DNA of 37,136 nt, from contig JAIBBD010000018.1 of assembly GCA_019694855.1 (NCBI GenBank), positions 1 through 37,136 of the forward strand, in the 5' to 3' direction. Source of the stretch: Dehalococcoidia bacterium (lineage in GTDB: Bacteria; Chloroflexota; Dehalococcoidia; UBA2979). The notes beneath the pieces are model-generated. The model saw nothing but the letters and a program-made list of their open reading frames with translations, searched no databases and was not told the DNA's origin. Shown here piece after piece: positions 25,840 through 35,432 of the stretch (positions are counted from its first letter, which is position 1; every line of letters begins with the position of its first letter). Position numbers and translations under genes: made by a program.

Positions 25840-27657
25840 CTAGCGGTCCGGCAGGCCGTTTCCCGCCGGCGCTCGCGGTTGCAGGTTCGACGCTTCGCTC
25901 TCGCGTCGCAGTCGGTCGAGGAAGGCGAGCGCCTCCTCGAGGCTAACGCCGTTGGCGAGCAGATCGTTCAGCTGGTCGGACAGCGACTCCGCGCCCTGGC
26001 CCGGTTGTGTCGGCTGGTTGGGCTGTCCGGCGGCGCCCGGGGTCGCGGCCCCCTGCGGAGTTGCCGTTGCTCCGGGCTGGCCGGGACCCGGTGTGGGCGA
26101 ACCGCCAGGCTGACCTGCTCCCGCGGTGGGCGTCGCTCCCGGCGGACCGCCGTCCTGGGGCGTCGGCGTCGGGTTCGCGCCGGGTGAGGGACTGGCGGGC
26201 TGCTGACCGGGTGGCGTGAGCAGGTCGAGCACGACCTCGAGGTTGTGCCGGGCATCGAGGTCGCCTGGGTCACGCAGCAACACTTCGATGTACGCGTTGC
26301 GCGCGTCCTCCAGCACGTTCTGCGAGAAGGCGTGGTTCCCGCTCGCATAGAGCGCGCGTGCCGCCGTCGTCGTCGCGCCCGTGCGGTCGGCAAGGCGGGC
26401 GGCGGCGCGCGAGGCGGTCTGGGCCTCCTCGTACCGCTGCAGCCGGTTCAGCGTGTTGCCGATGTTGTAGTCGACGATCGGGTTGCCGGGCGCCAGATCC
26501 TTCGCGGACTGGTAGGCGGCGAGCGCGTCATCGTAGCGACCGGCGTCGTAGGCCGCATTGCCCTCGGACACCTTGCGGTAGGCAGCAGTGCCGCCGCAGC
26601 CCGCGAGCAGGAGCGCCACCAGCAGTGATCCCGTCAGGGCGATGGTGCGGGCACCCGGCAGTCCGGCTGCCAGCGGCATCTTCGCGCGCTGGCCCGTCGG
26701 GATCAGCGACTGGATGACGAGCAGCACTAGGGCCGCTCCGAGGAACCACTGGAAGCGTTCGATAGGGATGCGCTGCGAGCCTTCGTCGAACGCGGACTGC
26801 TCCAGCCGCGCGAACTCGACGGCGAGGCCCGCGATGTTCTGCAGCTCGCGCGTGCCGCCACCGGTCTGCTCGGCGATGTGCGCGAGGGTCGTGCGGTCAG
26901 CGCGACTCAACGCGTTTTCGTCGCCCGGAGTGGCGGGCGGCCGGGCGCTCGAGGTGCGCGCCGGCACGGCCGCTCCCGCCTCGGTGCCGACCGCGACGGT
27001 GTAGACGCGGACGCCGCGGTCGCGAGCGGCGGCGATCGCGGCGTCGAGGTTGGACCCGAGGTTCTCGCCGTCGGAGAGCAGCACGATCGCCTGGCTGTTC
27101 GCGCGGTCCGGCACATCGAGGAGTGTCAGCGACGTCTGGATCGCCTTCGCGAAGTCCGTGCCGGGCTCGACCAGCGCGCCCTCGAGCTGTGCCCGTTCGA
27201 CGAGGAATGACACCGCGCCCAGATCGAGCGTAAGGGGCGAGCGCGCGAAGGCGCTCCCGCCGAAGGTCACGAGGCCGACGCGGTCACCTCGCAGGTGGGC
27301 CAGCATGTCGTCGAGGCCCGCTGCGGCAGCGTTCGAACGCGACGGCTGCACATCCGTCGCGGTCATCGATCGCGACACGTCGAGCGCGATGACGACGTCA
27401 ATGCCGCGACGGGTGACGGCGCCCTCTGCGCCTCCCCATTGCGGGCGCGCGATCGCGACTGCGACCAGGGCGACGGCCGCGAAGAGCAGCCCCGCCCGGA
27501 GCTGCGCGCGCTGTGGGCTCAGGCCGCGCCGCAGCGAGGCAGATCCGCCATACACGGCGGCGCTGGCGAGGCTTCTGCGGCGCGTGTACCACCAGGCGGT
27601 TACGAGGGGCAGCAACGCGAGCAGCGCCAGCAGTGCGAGCGGCTGTCCGAGGCTCAC
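25840..27657 (-). CDS. Fused BatB/BatC-like VWA and TPR membrane protein
   Basis: 605 residues. The N-terminus has two membrane helices (about 5-22 and 54-70), then a von Willebrand A domain with an intact MIDAS motif DVSRS (Asp93, Ser95, Ser97) and LLSDGEN. A third helix lies at about 303-320. A second part then begins with a lipobox-like LLLAGC (Cys354) and continues with TPR-like repeats (about 360-480) and a long Pro/Gly/Thr-rich low-complexity stretch. In many Bat (aerotolerance) operons these halves are separate proteins, BatB and BatC. The GTG at 27657 overlaps the upstream stop (GTGA). Last gene of the minus-strand MoxR operon. Function: probably part of a periplasm-facing VWA complex. 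Confidence 0.85.
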   Translation of the reverse strand: MSLGQPLALLALLALLPLVTAWWYTRRRSLASAAVYGGSASLRRGLSPQRAQLRAGLLFAAVALVAVAIARPQWGGAEGAVTRRGIDVVIALDVSRSMTATDVQPSRSNAAAAGLDDMLAHLRGDRVGLVTFGGSAFARSPLTLDLGAVSFLVERAQLEGALVEPGTDFAKAIQTSLTLLDVPDRANSQAIVLLSDGENLGSNLDAAIAAARDRGVRVYTVAVGTEAGAAVPARTSSARPPATPGDENALSRADRTTLAHIAEQTGGGTRELQNIAGLAVEFARLEQSAFDEGSQRIPIERFQWFLGAALVLLVIQSLIPTGQRAKMPLAAGLPGARTIALTGSLLVALLLAGCGGTAAYRKVSEGNAAYDAGRYDDALAAYQSAKDLAPGNPIVDYNIGNTLNRLQRYEEAQTASRAAARLADRTGATTTAARALYASGNHAFSQNVLEDARNAYIEVLLRDPGDLDARHNLEVVLDLLTPPGQQPASPSPGANPTPTPQDGGPPGATPTAGAGQPGGSPTPGPGQPGATATPQGAATPGAAGQPNQPTQPGQGAESLSDQLNDLLANGVSLEEALAFLDRLRRESEASNLQPRAPAGNGLPDR

Positions 27658-28613
27658 GGGAACCTCCGCAGCAGCGTGGCCCGCAGCGCCGCCTCGCTGA
27701 TCAGCAGCGCGAGCGCGGCGGCGGCCAGCCAGGGTGCGAACTCCTCGTAGCGGGTGAACGTGCGCTCGGCGACGCGGCTCCGTTCGAGCGCGCCGATCTC
27801 GTCGTACGCCGCGGCCAGCTCCTGCTGCGTCGATGCGTCGTGGTAGGCGCCTTCGGTGTCGGAGGCGATACGGCGGAGCATCGTCTCGTCGACTTCGCCG
27901 GAGCCTCGACGGCTGGTGAAGCCGATCGTGTAGACGCGCACGCCGAGCGCTTTCGCGAGCTGCGCCGCCTGCACGGGCTCGATGTCCCCCGCGTTGTTCT
28001 GGCCGTCCGTCAGCAGCACGACGATGCGGCTGTGCGCCTCGGAGTCGCGCAGGAGGTTGAGCGCCTCGGAGAGCCCGAGTCCGATGGCCGTACCGTCCGG
28101 CAGCAGACCGCTCTCGGTGTCGTGGACTGTGCGTTTGAGCGCAGCGAGGTCGAGTGTGAGCGGCGAGAGCACGAGCGAGCGGCCCTGGAAGATGACAAAC
28201 CCAGCCCGGTCGCCGCGCAGCGTGTCGACGAACTGGGCGATCACGTCCTTGGCGGCCTCGATGCGCGGCGGGCCGATGCCGCCGCCTGAGGGCTGGGTGC
28301 GCTCCGCCATCGAGCCGGAGACGTCGAGTGCGAGGACGATGTCAATGCCCTCCTCGGGGATGGACGTGACTGCCAGGCCGCGCTGCGGACGGGCGAGTGC
28401 GACGACGATCAACGCGATGGCGGCGACGCGGAGTGCGGCAGGCAACCAGCGCAGCCGGATGCGCCAGCTCGACTGGTCCCGGGCCACCGTCGCGAGCACG
28501 CCGAGGTCGGCGACCGCCAGCGCGGGATGAGCTGCGGGGCGGCGCCACTGCCAGAACGGGATCAGCGCCGCGAGCGGCAGGAGCAACAGGAGCCAGGGCG
28601 TACCGAAGCTCAC
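27654..28613 (-). CDS. BatA-like VWA-domain membrane protein
   Basis: 319 residues. The N-terminal helix (WLLLLLPLAALIPFWQW) and a second helix near 63-80 (LRVAAIALIVVALARPQ) precede a von Willebrand A domain with the MIDAS motif DVSGS in IVLALDVSGSM and VVLLTDGQNNAG. A C-terminal helix (PWLAAAALALLISEAAL) follows, so the VWA domain most likely faces away from the cytoplasm. This is the BatA architecture. The GTG at 28613 overlaps the stop of the BatD-like gene (GTGA), and the 3' end overlaps the next gene the same way, giving a fully coupled chain. VWA domains bind protein ligands through a metal ion, here probably within the MoxR complex. Confidence 0.88.
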   Translation of the reverse strand: MSFGTPWLLLLLPLAALIPFWQWRRPAAHPALAVADLGVLATVARDQSSWRIRLRWLPAALRVAAIALIVVALARPQRGLAVTSIPEEGIDIVLALDVSGSMAERTQPSGGGIGPPRIEAAKDVIAQFVDTLRGDRAGFVIFQGRSLVLSPLTLDLAALKRTVHDTESGLLPDGTAIGLGLSEALNLLRDSEAHSRIVVLLTDGQNNAGDIEPVQAAQLAKALGVRVYTIGFTSRRGSGEVDETMLRRIASDTEGAYHDASTQQELAAAYDEIGALERSRVAERTFTRYEEFAPWLAAAALALLISEAALRATLLRRFP

Positions 28614-29575
28614 GGGAGTGCCTCGGCAGAGGCCGGCTCGGCTTGCGGACGCGACAGCTCGATGATCTCGAAGGCGACCGTGAGGTCGTGATCCGCGGAG
28701 GCGGGGTCGGGCCGCCGCCCGGCGTAGACCGCGGCGTCGCAACGGTCGAGGAGGCCCCCGACGAGGCGGGCCTGCCAGCGTTCGACGCCCTGGCCGGTCA
28801 TGCGACGCTCGAGCTCCGGGGTTGTCAGCGCAGTGGCCCGAAACGCAAAGCGCTCCTCGAGGTAGCCGCGAACGACGCCGGAGATGGTCCCGTAGTACGC
28901 GTCGTAGTCGCCGGCCGCGAGCGGATGAGCAGCGGCCATGGTCTCAAGACGTTTTCGCGCGGCGTCCTCCATCGTGAGCGCCGGCTCGGGAGCGGCCACG
29001 CGGATCGCTGTGGGCCGGCGATGGCGCGCCAGCAAGCCTCCCCCGACGCCAATGGCGAGCACGAGGAGCGCTCCGCCGATCGCCGCGGGCAGCTGCCACG
29101 CGACGGGCGCGCCCTCGATTGAGAGCTGTGGCTTCAGTGGCCGCAGCTCGGTGTCGCCGGGCGCCACCGTAGAGGCGACAGTGAACGCGGGCGCCTCGAC
29201 TGCCTGTTCTCCGCTCACGCCGTTGTCATCGATCCAGGTGAGGCGCATTGGTGGCAGCTGCTGCGGACCGAGGCTGAACGCGGCCACGACGAACGCAAAC
29301 TGCGTAACGGATGGTCCGCCTCGCTTGCCCGGGGTCGTCGTCGGGGGCGGCTTCTCGACGACGCGCAGGGTGCTCGAGTCCTCCGGCGGCAGGACGTCAA
29401 TCAGCACGCTGTCCGGGTGCTGCGCCGTGATCGTGATGCGGATGCGTTCGCCCAGGCCAACATCCGTCCGGTCGACGGCCGCGCGGGCGACGATCTCAGG
29501 CCGCTGCGCTGCCGCGACGGCGGGGAGCAGCGCGAGGAGCACAATCGCGACCGCGAACGGAGCGCCGCGTCTCAT
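28610..29575 (-). CDS. BatD-like exported membrane protein
   Basis: 321 residues. A clear signal peptide (FAVAIVLLALLPAVAAAQ) is followed by an extracytoplasmic beta-rich domain (VDRTDVGLGERIRITITAQ, VTQFAFVVAAFSLGPQQLPPMRL), a membrane helix at about 165-188 (LPAAIGGALLVLAIGVGGGLLA) and a helical cytoplasmic tail (YDAYYGTISGVVRGYLEERF). This matches the general plan of BatD and similar oxygen-tolerance proteins in MoxR operons; the identification rests on architecture and neighbours. The ATG at 29575 overlaps the DUF58 stop (ATGA). Exact role unknown. Confidence 0.75.
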   Translation of the reverse strand: MRRGAPFAVAIVLLALLPAVAAAQRPEIVARAAVDRTDVGLGERIRITITAQHPDSVLIDVLPPEDSSTLRVVEKPPPTTTPGKRGGPSVTQFAFVVAAFSLGPQQLPPMRLTWIDDNGVSGEQAVEAPAFTVASTVAPGDTELRPLKPQLSIEGAPVAWQLPAAIGGALLVLAIGVGGGLLARHRRPTAIRVAAPEPALTMEDAARKRLETMAAAHPLAAGDYDAYYGTISGVVRGYLEERFAFRATALTTPELERRMTGQGVERWQARLVGGLLDRCDAAVYAGRRPDPASADHDLTVAFEIIELSRPQAEPASAEALP

Positions 29576-30504
29576 CGGCGGGCCGCCTTGCCTCGGAAGT
29601 AGGCAACGAGGGGGCGCACCAGGTCCTGGTCGAGGTGCAGCGGCACCTCGTCGACGCCGGCGCTGGCGAGGGCAGCACGCCGTTCGCGCACGCGAGCCTG
29701 CGCAGCTTCCGAGTAGCGGCGGCGGAGGCCGCGGTCGCTCGTGTCGATCAGCATGCGCTCACCGCGCTCGGCATCCTCGACCTCGACCAGGCCGAGGTCG
29801 GGAAGTTCGAGGTCGAGCGGGTCGGTGAGCGTGAGCGCGAGCACCTCATGGCGGCGGGCGAGGGTACGTAACGACTGCTCGTAGCCGCGGTCGTAGAAGT
29901 CTGAGATGAGCACCACGATGGACCGACGCGGGAGCACACGCGCGAGATAGTCCGCCGCCGCGGCGATCGAGGTGCCGGGACGCGTGGGCTGGTGGTGCAG
30001 CACCTCGCGCACGATGCGCAGGACATGACGGCTGCCGTGAGCGGGGGCGACGAAGCGCTCGACGCGGTCGGTGAACGTGAGCAGACCGGCCCGGTCGTGG
30101 TGGAAGACCGCCGCGAACGAGAGCAGCGCGCACAGCTCGGCGGCCGCGCCGAGACGGCCGGCGGGCGAGCGGGCGACGAGCTGCGAAGCTGACACGTCGA
30201 CCGCGCACACCACCGACAGCTCGCGTTCCTCGACATACTCCTTCACCCAGGGCGCGCCCATGCGCGCGGTCACGTTCCAGTCGATCAGGCGTACGTCGTC
30301 GCCGACCACGTACTCGCGCGCCTCGGCGAACTCGATGCCCGAGCCTCGGAAGACGCTGCGGTAGTCGCCCATGAGCAGGGTGCTGGCGAGGCGGCGCGCG
30401 CGTATCTCGATGCGGCGGACCTGCGCGAGCAGTTCCGGGGACGTGGGTTCGGCGGCGAGGACGGATGCGGCGGCGGAGGCGTCGGCCGCGGTGACGGCCG
30501 CCAT
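29572..30504 (-). CDS. DUF58 domain protein (locus 2), soluble
   Basis: 310 residues, without membrane helices, unlike the DUF58 protein of the facing locus. The signature is complete: GDYRSVFRGSGIEFAEAREY, then VVGDDVRLIDWNVTARMG and WVKEYVEERE. The rest has a von Willebrand-like fold (VVCAVDVSASQ, IVVLISDFYDRGYE). It therefore belongs to the Bat-type DUF58 group, which works with the MoxR ATPase in the cytoplasm. The ATG at 30504 begins 2 bp after the moxR stop. Codon use is like its neighbours. Confidence 0.9.
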   Translation of the reverse strand: MAAVTAADASAAASVLAAEPTSPELLAQVRRIEIRARRLASTLLMGDYRSVFRGSGIEFAEAREYVVGDDVRLIDWNVTARMGAPWVKEYVEERELSVVCAVDVSASQLVARSPAGRLGAAAELCALLSFAAVFHHDRAGLLTFTDRVERFVAPAHGSRHVLRIVREVLHHQPTRPGTSIAAAADYLARVLPRRSIVVLISDFYDRGYEQSLRTLARRHEVLALTLTDPLDLELPDLGLVEVEDAERGERMLIDTSDRGLRRRYSEAAQARVRERRAALASAGVDEVPLHLDQDLVRPLVAYFRGKAARR

Positions 30505-30506
30505 CG

Positions 30507-31508
<1,002 letters not shown>

Positions 31509-31538
31509 GCACGACCCCCGCCGCGTGGGAGCGACAAG

Positions 31539-31557
31539 GCCGGCCACAACGGCCGGC
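31539..31557 (-). other. 7-bp hairpin in the dnaE-moxR gap
   Basis: GCCGGCC (31539-31545) and GGCCGGC (31551-31557) around a 5-nt loop. On the minus strand it lies after dnaE and before moxR. It is short and lacks a T-run, so termination of dnaE is doubtful; it could also be a 5' stabilising hairpin of the moxR transcript. Confidence 0.35.
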
Positions 31558-31566
31558 GAGACAACA

Positions 31567-31572
31567 AGTCTA
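31567..31572 (-). promoter_or_regulatory. Candidate -10 element for the second moxR locus
   Basis: TAGACT on the minus strand, identical to the -10 proposed for rho. A CTGACT about 15 nt upstream is a possible but closely spaced -35. Transcription would begin near 31560, just before the 7-bp hairpin. Confidence 0.35.
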
Positions 31573-31618
31573 CCCCGTGCGCGGGCGAGTCAGGAGGTCG
31601 CGCGAGTTCGGGCGGGAA

Positions 31619-34600
31619 CTAGCCGGCAGCGGCTGCGTAGATGCGCTCGTACGCCTCGTCGCCGAGACGGCGCGCCTGGCCGAGCACGCCGAGCAGCGCC
31701 TGGATGCGCGGCACAAGCGACTCGATGTCCCCGACCCCGGGCAGCCGCAGCAATTGGGTGGTGCCGGCCCGGGTGGTGATGGTCAGCTCGACGGGCCGGT
31801 CGCCCGGCTCGGCCTGGAGCAGCTCGACGATACGCTTCAGCCGGCGTCGATCCGCCGCCTCGTCGGTCGTCTCCTCCATGTGGATCCGGAGTCGAGGCGG
31901 GCCGCTGGTATCGCCGATGTCGTTCCCGCGGCTCACAAGCGCGGGCGGCGGTTCGTCCTCGATCGCGGGCACCGAGGCTTCGAACGGCTCGACGGCGCGC
32001 AGCTGCGGCCGCTGCGTCGAGACGAACTCCTCGTCGTCGACGCGCGGCGGACCACCGTTTGGCGGCGGCGGGACGGGGCGCGGCCGGGCGGGACGGCCGC
32101 CCAGCACACGGAACTGCGACGGGTCCGGCGTGAGGAGTTGTCCGCTCTCGATGTCGTAGCCGGCGAGGTGCACCGCCGCGATCGTGAGGCGGTCGCCCCG
32201 CTCACGGACCGTGACGCGCGCGAGCACCACGTTCCCCTCCACGAGGAGGTCGCGGAACTGCGCGAACTGCTCGGGCCAGACGGTCAGCTCGCCGGCGCCG
32301 GTCAGGTCCTCGAGCGTCGCAACCCCGAACGGCTTGCCCTGCTTCGTGGCGAGTCGGCGCACGCCCTTCACGGTGCCGGCCACCACTAGCTCCTCGCCGG
32401 CGGCCTCGACGTCGATCTCCGCGAATTGCGCGGTCACGAACTCGCCGAGGCGTTCGGCCGCGCCTCGGAAGGGGTGCTCCGAGATGTACGTCCCGAGGAG
32501 CTCGCGCTCCCAGGAGAGCATCTCCTGCTGCGGCGTGACTACCGCCTCCAGCTCGAGCGCCGGCAGCGGCGTGTCCACCTGCGTGCCGAAGAGGTCGAAC
32601 ATCGAGGTCTGCCCGGTCTCGCGCAGACGCTGTTCCTGCTGCGCCAGCGACAGGATGCGGTCGACGCCGAAGACAATGGCGGAACGGTCGCCGAGGGAGT
32701 CGAGCGCGCCCGCCTTCGCCATCGACTCGAGGACACGGCGGTTCAGGTCGCGGGCGTTGATGCGGCGCGCGAAGTCCTCGAGGGATCCGAATGGGCCGTT
32801 CGCCTCGCGCTCGGCGATCAGCGACTCAACGCCACCCGCGCCCACGTGCTTGATCGTCGCCAGGCCGAAGCGGATCGCGCGGTCGCCGCCGGGCTGCCGC
32901 TCGACCGTGAAGTTGACATGTGAGCGGTTTACGTCTGGCTGGAGCACCTCGACGCCGAGGCGCGTGCACTCGGCCACCGCGGCGGCGACTCGCTCAAGCG
33001 CGCCTGTGGGGTGGGCGCCGGCGGCCATCAGGACCGCCGCCATGTACTCGATGGGGTAGTGCGCCTTCAGGTAGGCGGTCTGGTACGCGATCGTCGCGTA
33101 CGAGAAGGCGTGCGACTTGTTGAAGGCGTAGCCCGCGAACGGCTCGATGAGGTCAAACACCTGCTCAGCGAGTCGTTCCTCGTAGCCCTTGCCCACGGCG
33201 CCGGCGATGAAACGCTCGCGCTCGGCAAGCATGACCGCGGCGATCTTCTTGCCCATCGCCTTGCGCATGATGTCGGCCTGGCCAAGCGTGTAGCCGGCGA
33301 ACGTGCGCGCGATCTCGAGCACCTGGTCCTGGTACGTGATCACGCCGTAGGTCTCGTCGAGGACGGACGCGAGGTCGGCGTGCGGGTAGACGGCCTTCGC
33401 GCGGCCGTGCTTCACATCGATGTAGCGCGGGATGTGCTCCATCGGGCCGGGCCGGTAGAGCGCGACCATTGCGGCGAGCTCGCGGATGTCGCGCGGCTGG
33501 AGCTCGGCGACGTAGCGGCGCATGCCCGCCGACTCCATCTGGAAGATGCCGAACGTTTCCGCCTCGGCGAGGATGGCGGCGGCCGACTCGTCGCCGTCAG
33601 GCAACGTATTGAGATCGAGGTCGATGCCGTGCTGCTCGCGGATGAGCTGGACGGCGCGACCGAGGATGGTCAGGTTCGCCAGACCGAGGAAGTCCATCTT
33701 CACGAGGCCGATCTTGGCGACCTCGTTCATCGAGTACTGCGTGGTCGGCAGCGTCTCCTCTTCGTCCTTGTTCGAGGTTGCGCGCTGCAACGGGACGACC
33801 TCGGTCAGCGGCTCGCGTGAAATGACGATGCCGGCGGCATGGGTGCTCGCGTGGCGCGCGACGCCCTCGAGGCCACGCGCGGTATCGAGGAGTTCCTGGA
33901 CCTGCGCGTCCGACGCCGACAGCTCCCGCAGTTCCGCGACCTCGTTGATCGCGTCCTCGAGGGTCACGTGGAGCGCGTTCGGGATCAGGCGTGCGACACG
34001 GTCGACGTCGCCGTAGCTCATGCCCAGCGCGCGCCCGCTGTCGCGGATCGCCGCCTTCGCGCCGAGCGTCCCGAACGTGACGATCTGCGCGACGCGGTCG
34101 CGCCCGTAGCGCTCCGAGGCGTAGCGGATGACCTCCTCGCGGCGGTCGTCAGCAAAGTCGAAGTCGACATCGGGCATCTCGCGGCGCTCCAGGTTGAGGA
34201 AGCGCTCGAAGACGAGGCGGTACTGGGTCGGCTCGATGTCGGTCACGCCGAGGCAGTACAGGACGATCGAGGCGGCCGCCGAGCCGCGCACGCCCATCGG
34301 GATGCCCTTGCCGCGCGCGAACAACGCGATGTCGCGCACGATGAGGATGTACTCGACGAAGCCGGTTTCCTCGATGACGTGCAGCTCGTAGCGAAGGCGC
34401 TCCTCCTGCTCCGGCTTCGGCGTTACATAGCGGCGGCGCAGGCCCTCCTCGCAGAGGTTGCGCAGGTGCTCGATCGGCGCGAGGCCGGCGGGGATGCCGG
34501 GGTCGGGCAGGAGCGCGCGCCCGAACGGGATCTGGATGTCGACCTGCTCGGCGATGCGGGCGGTGTTGTCGAACGCCTCGGGCAGTTCCGGGAAGAGCGC

Positions 34601-35344
34601 CCGCATCTCGGCCTCGGACTTCAGGTAGAGCGAGTCCGTCTCCATGCGCATGCGGTTCTGGTCGTGCACGGTCGCGTTCGTGCCGATGCAGAGCAGCACG
34701 TCGTGGTGCTTGTGCTGGTGCTGCCAGGTGTAGTGCGAGTCGTTCGTGACCGCGAGCGGGAGGTCGAGCTTCCTCGCGAGGTCGACGAGCGGGCGGTTCA
34801 GCGCGCTGAACTGCGTCAGCCCGTGTTCCTGCAGCTCGATGTAATAGCGCCCCTTGAATACGTCGCGGTACCAGCCGGCGACGTTGAGCGCGTCCTGCTC
34901 GCGGCCCTCGAGGAGGGCGGACATGACCTCGCCGCTCGGGCAGGCCGAGAGGGCGATCAGGCCCTCGCTGTGCCGCTCGAGCAGCTCGTGGTCCATGCGC
35001 GGCTTGTAGTAGAACCCCTCGAGGTGGGAGGCGGTCGACAGCTTCAGCAGGTTGCGATAGCCGGCCTCGTTCTGGGCGAGCAGCGTGAGGTGGAACTGCG
35101 AGCGGTCGGCGGCGCCGCGGTCGAAGCGGCTGCCCTGCGCGACGTACGCCTCGATGCCGAGAATCGGCTTGAGGTCGTGCTTGCGCGCCTCCTCGTAGAA
35201 CTGGATCGCGCCGTACAGGTTCCCGTGGTCGGTAATCGCCAGCGCCTCCTGGCCCATCTCCTTCGCGCGCGCGACGAGGTCCGGGATGCGGCTGAGCCCG
35301 TCGAGGAGCGAATACTCAGAGTGGGTGTGGAGGTGGGTGAACAT
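31619..35344 (-). CDS. dnaE: DNA polymerase III alpha subunit
   Basis: 1241 residues, full length. Main replicative polymerase. The PHP domain opens with FTHLHTHSEYSLLDG and continues with AITDHGNLYGA. The polymerase core has PDVDFDFAD with catalytic Asp392 and Asp394, and KMDFLGLANLTIL, MVALYRPGPMEHIP, and AGYAFNKSHAFSYATIAYQTAYLKAHYP downstream, all DnaE hallmarks. An OB-fold follows (VVAGTVKGVRRLATKQGKPF) and then a Pro-rich linker and a C-terminal domain. Metal-binding histidines of the PHP domain are present at the N-terminus, so associated nuclease activity is possible. The ATG at 35344 has no clear ribosome binding site. It is of the DnaE1 type, not PolC. Confidence 0.98.
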   Translation of the reverse strand: MFTHLHTHSEYSLLDGLSRIPDLVARAKEMGQEALAITDHGNLYGAIQFYEEARKHDLKPILGIEAYVAQGSRFDRGAADRSQFHLTLLAQNEAGYRNLLKLSTASHLEGFYYKPRMDHELLERHSEGLIALSACPSGEVMSALLEGREQDALNVAGWYRDVFKGRYYIELQEHGLTQFSALNRPLVDLARKLDLPLAVTNDSHYTWQHQHKHHDVLLCIGTNATVHDQNRMRMETDSLYLKSEAEMRALFPELPEAFDNTARIAEQVDIQIPFGRALLPDPGIPAGLAPIEHLRNLCEEGLRRRYVTPKPEQEERLRYELHVIEETGFVEYILIVRDIALFARGKGIPMGVRGSAAASIVLYCLGVTDIEPTQYRLVFERFLNLERREMPDVDFDFADDRREEVIRYASERYGRDRVAQIVTFGTLGAKAAIRDSGRALGMSYGDVDRVARLIPNALHVTLEDAINEVAELRELSASDAQVQELLDTARGLEGVARHASTHAAGIVISREPLTEVVPLQRATSNKDEEETLPTTQYSMNEVAKIGLVKMDFLGLANLTILGRAVQLIREQHGIDLDLNTLPDGDESAAAILAEAETFGIFQMESAGMRRYVAELQPRDIRELAAMVALYRPGPMEHIPRYIDVKHGRAKAVYPHADLASVLDETYGVITYQDQVLEIARTFAGYTLGQADIMRKAMGKKIAAVMLAERERFIAGAVGKGYEERLAEQVFDLIEPFAGYAFNKSHAFSYATIAYQTAYLKAHYPIEYMAAVLMAAGAHPTGALERVAAAVAECTRLGVEVLQPDVNRSHVNFTVERQPGGDRAIRFGLATIKHVGAGGVESLIAEREANGPFGSLEDFARRINARDLNRRVLESMAKAGALDSLGDRSAIVFGVDRILSLAQQEQRLRETGQTSMFDLFGTQVDTPLPALELEAVVTPQQEMLSWERELLGTYISEHPFRGAAERLGEFVTAQFAEIDVEAAGEELVVAGTVKGVRRLATKQGKPFGVATLEDLTGAGELTVWPEQFAQFRDLLVEGNVVLARVTVRERGDRLTIAAVHLAGYDIESGQLLTPDPSQFRVLGGRPARPRPVPPPPNGGPPRVDDEEFVSTQRPQLRAVEPFEASVPAIEDEPPPALVSRGNDIGDTSGPPRLRIHMEETTDEAADRRRLKRIVELLQAEPGDRPVELTITTRAGTTQLLRLPGVGDIESLVPRIQALLGVLGQARRLGDEAYERIYAAAAG

Positions 35345-35388
35345 AGGATCAGAGGTGTAGGCAATTACGCGAACGGGTGTACGAAGGG

Positions 35389-35417
35389 ACTATACCCCCG
35401 TCGGCCACCCCTGACCA
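35389..35417 (-). promoter_or_regulatory. Candidate sigma-70 promoter for dnaE
   Basis: On the minus strand TGGTCA (35417-35412), 17-nt spacer, TATAGT (35394-35389). The -10 matches five of six and the -35 four of six consensus bases. Predicted leader about 38 nt before the dnaE ATG. Confidence 0.55.
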
Positions 35418-35432
35418 CCCGAAGGGGCCGCC

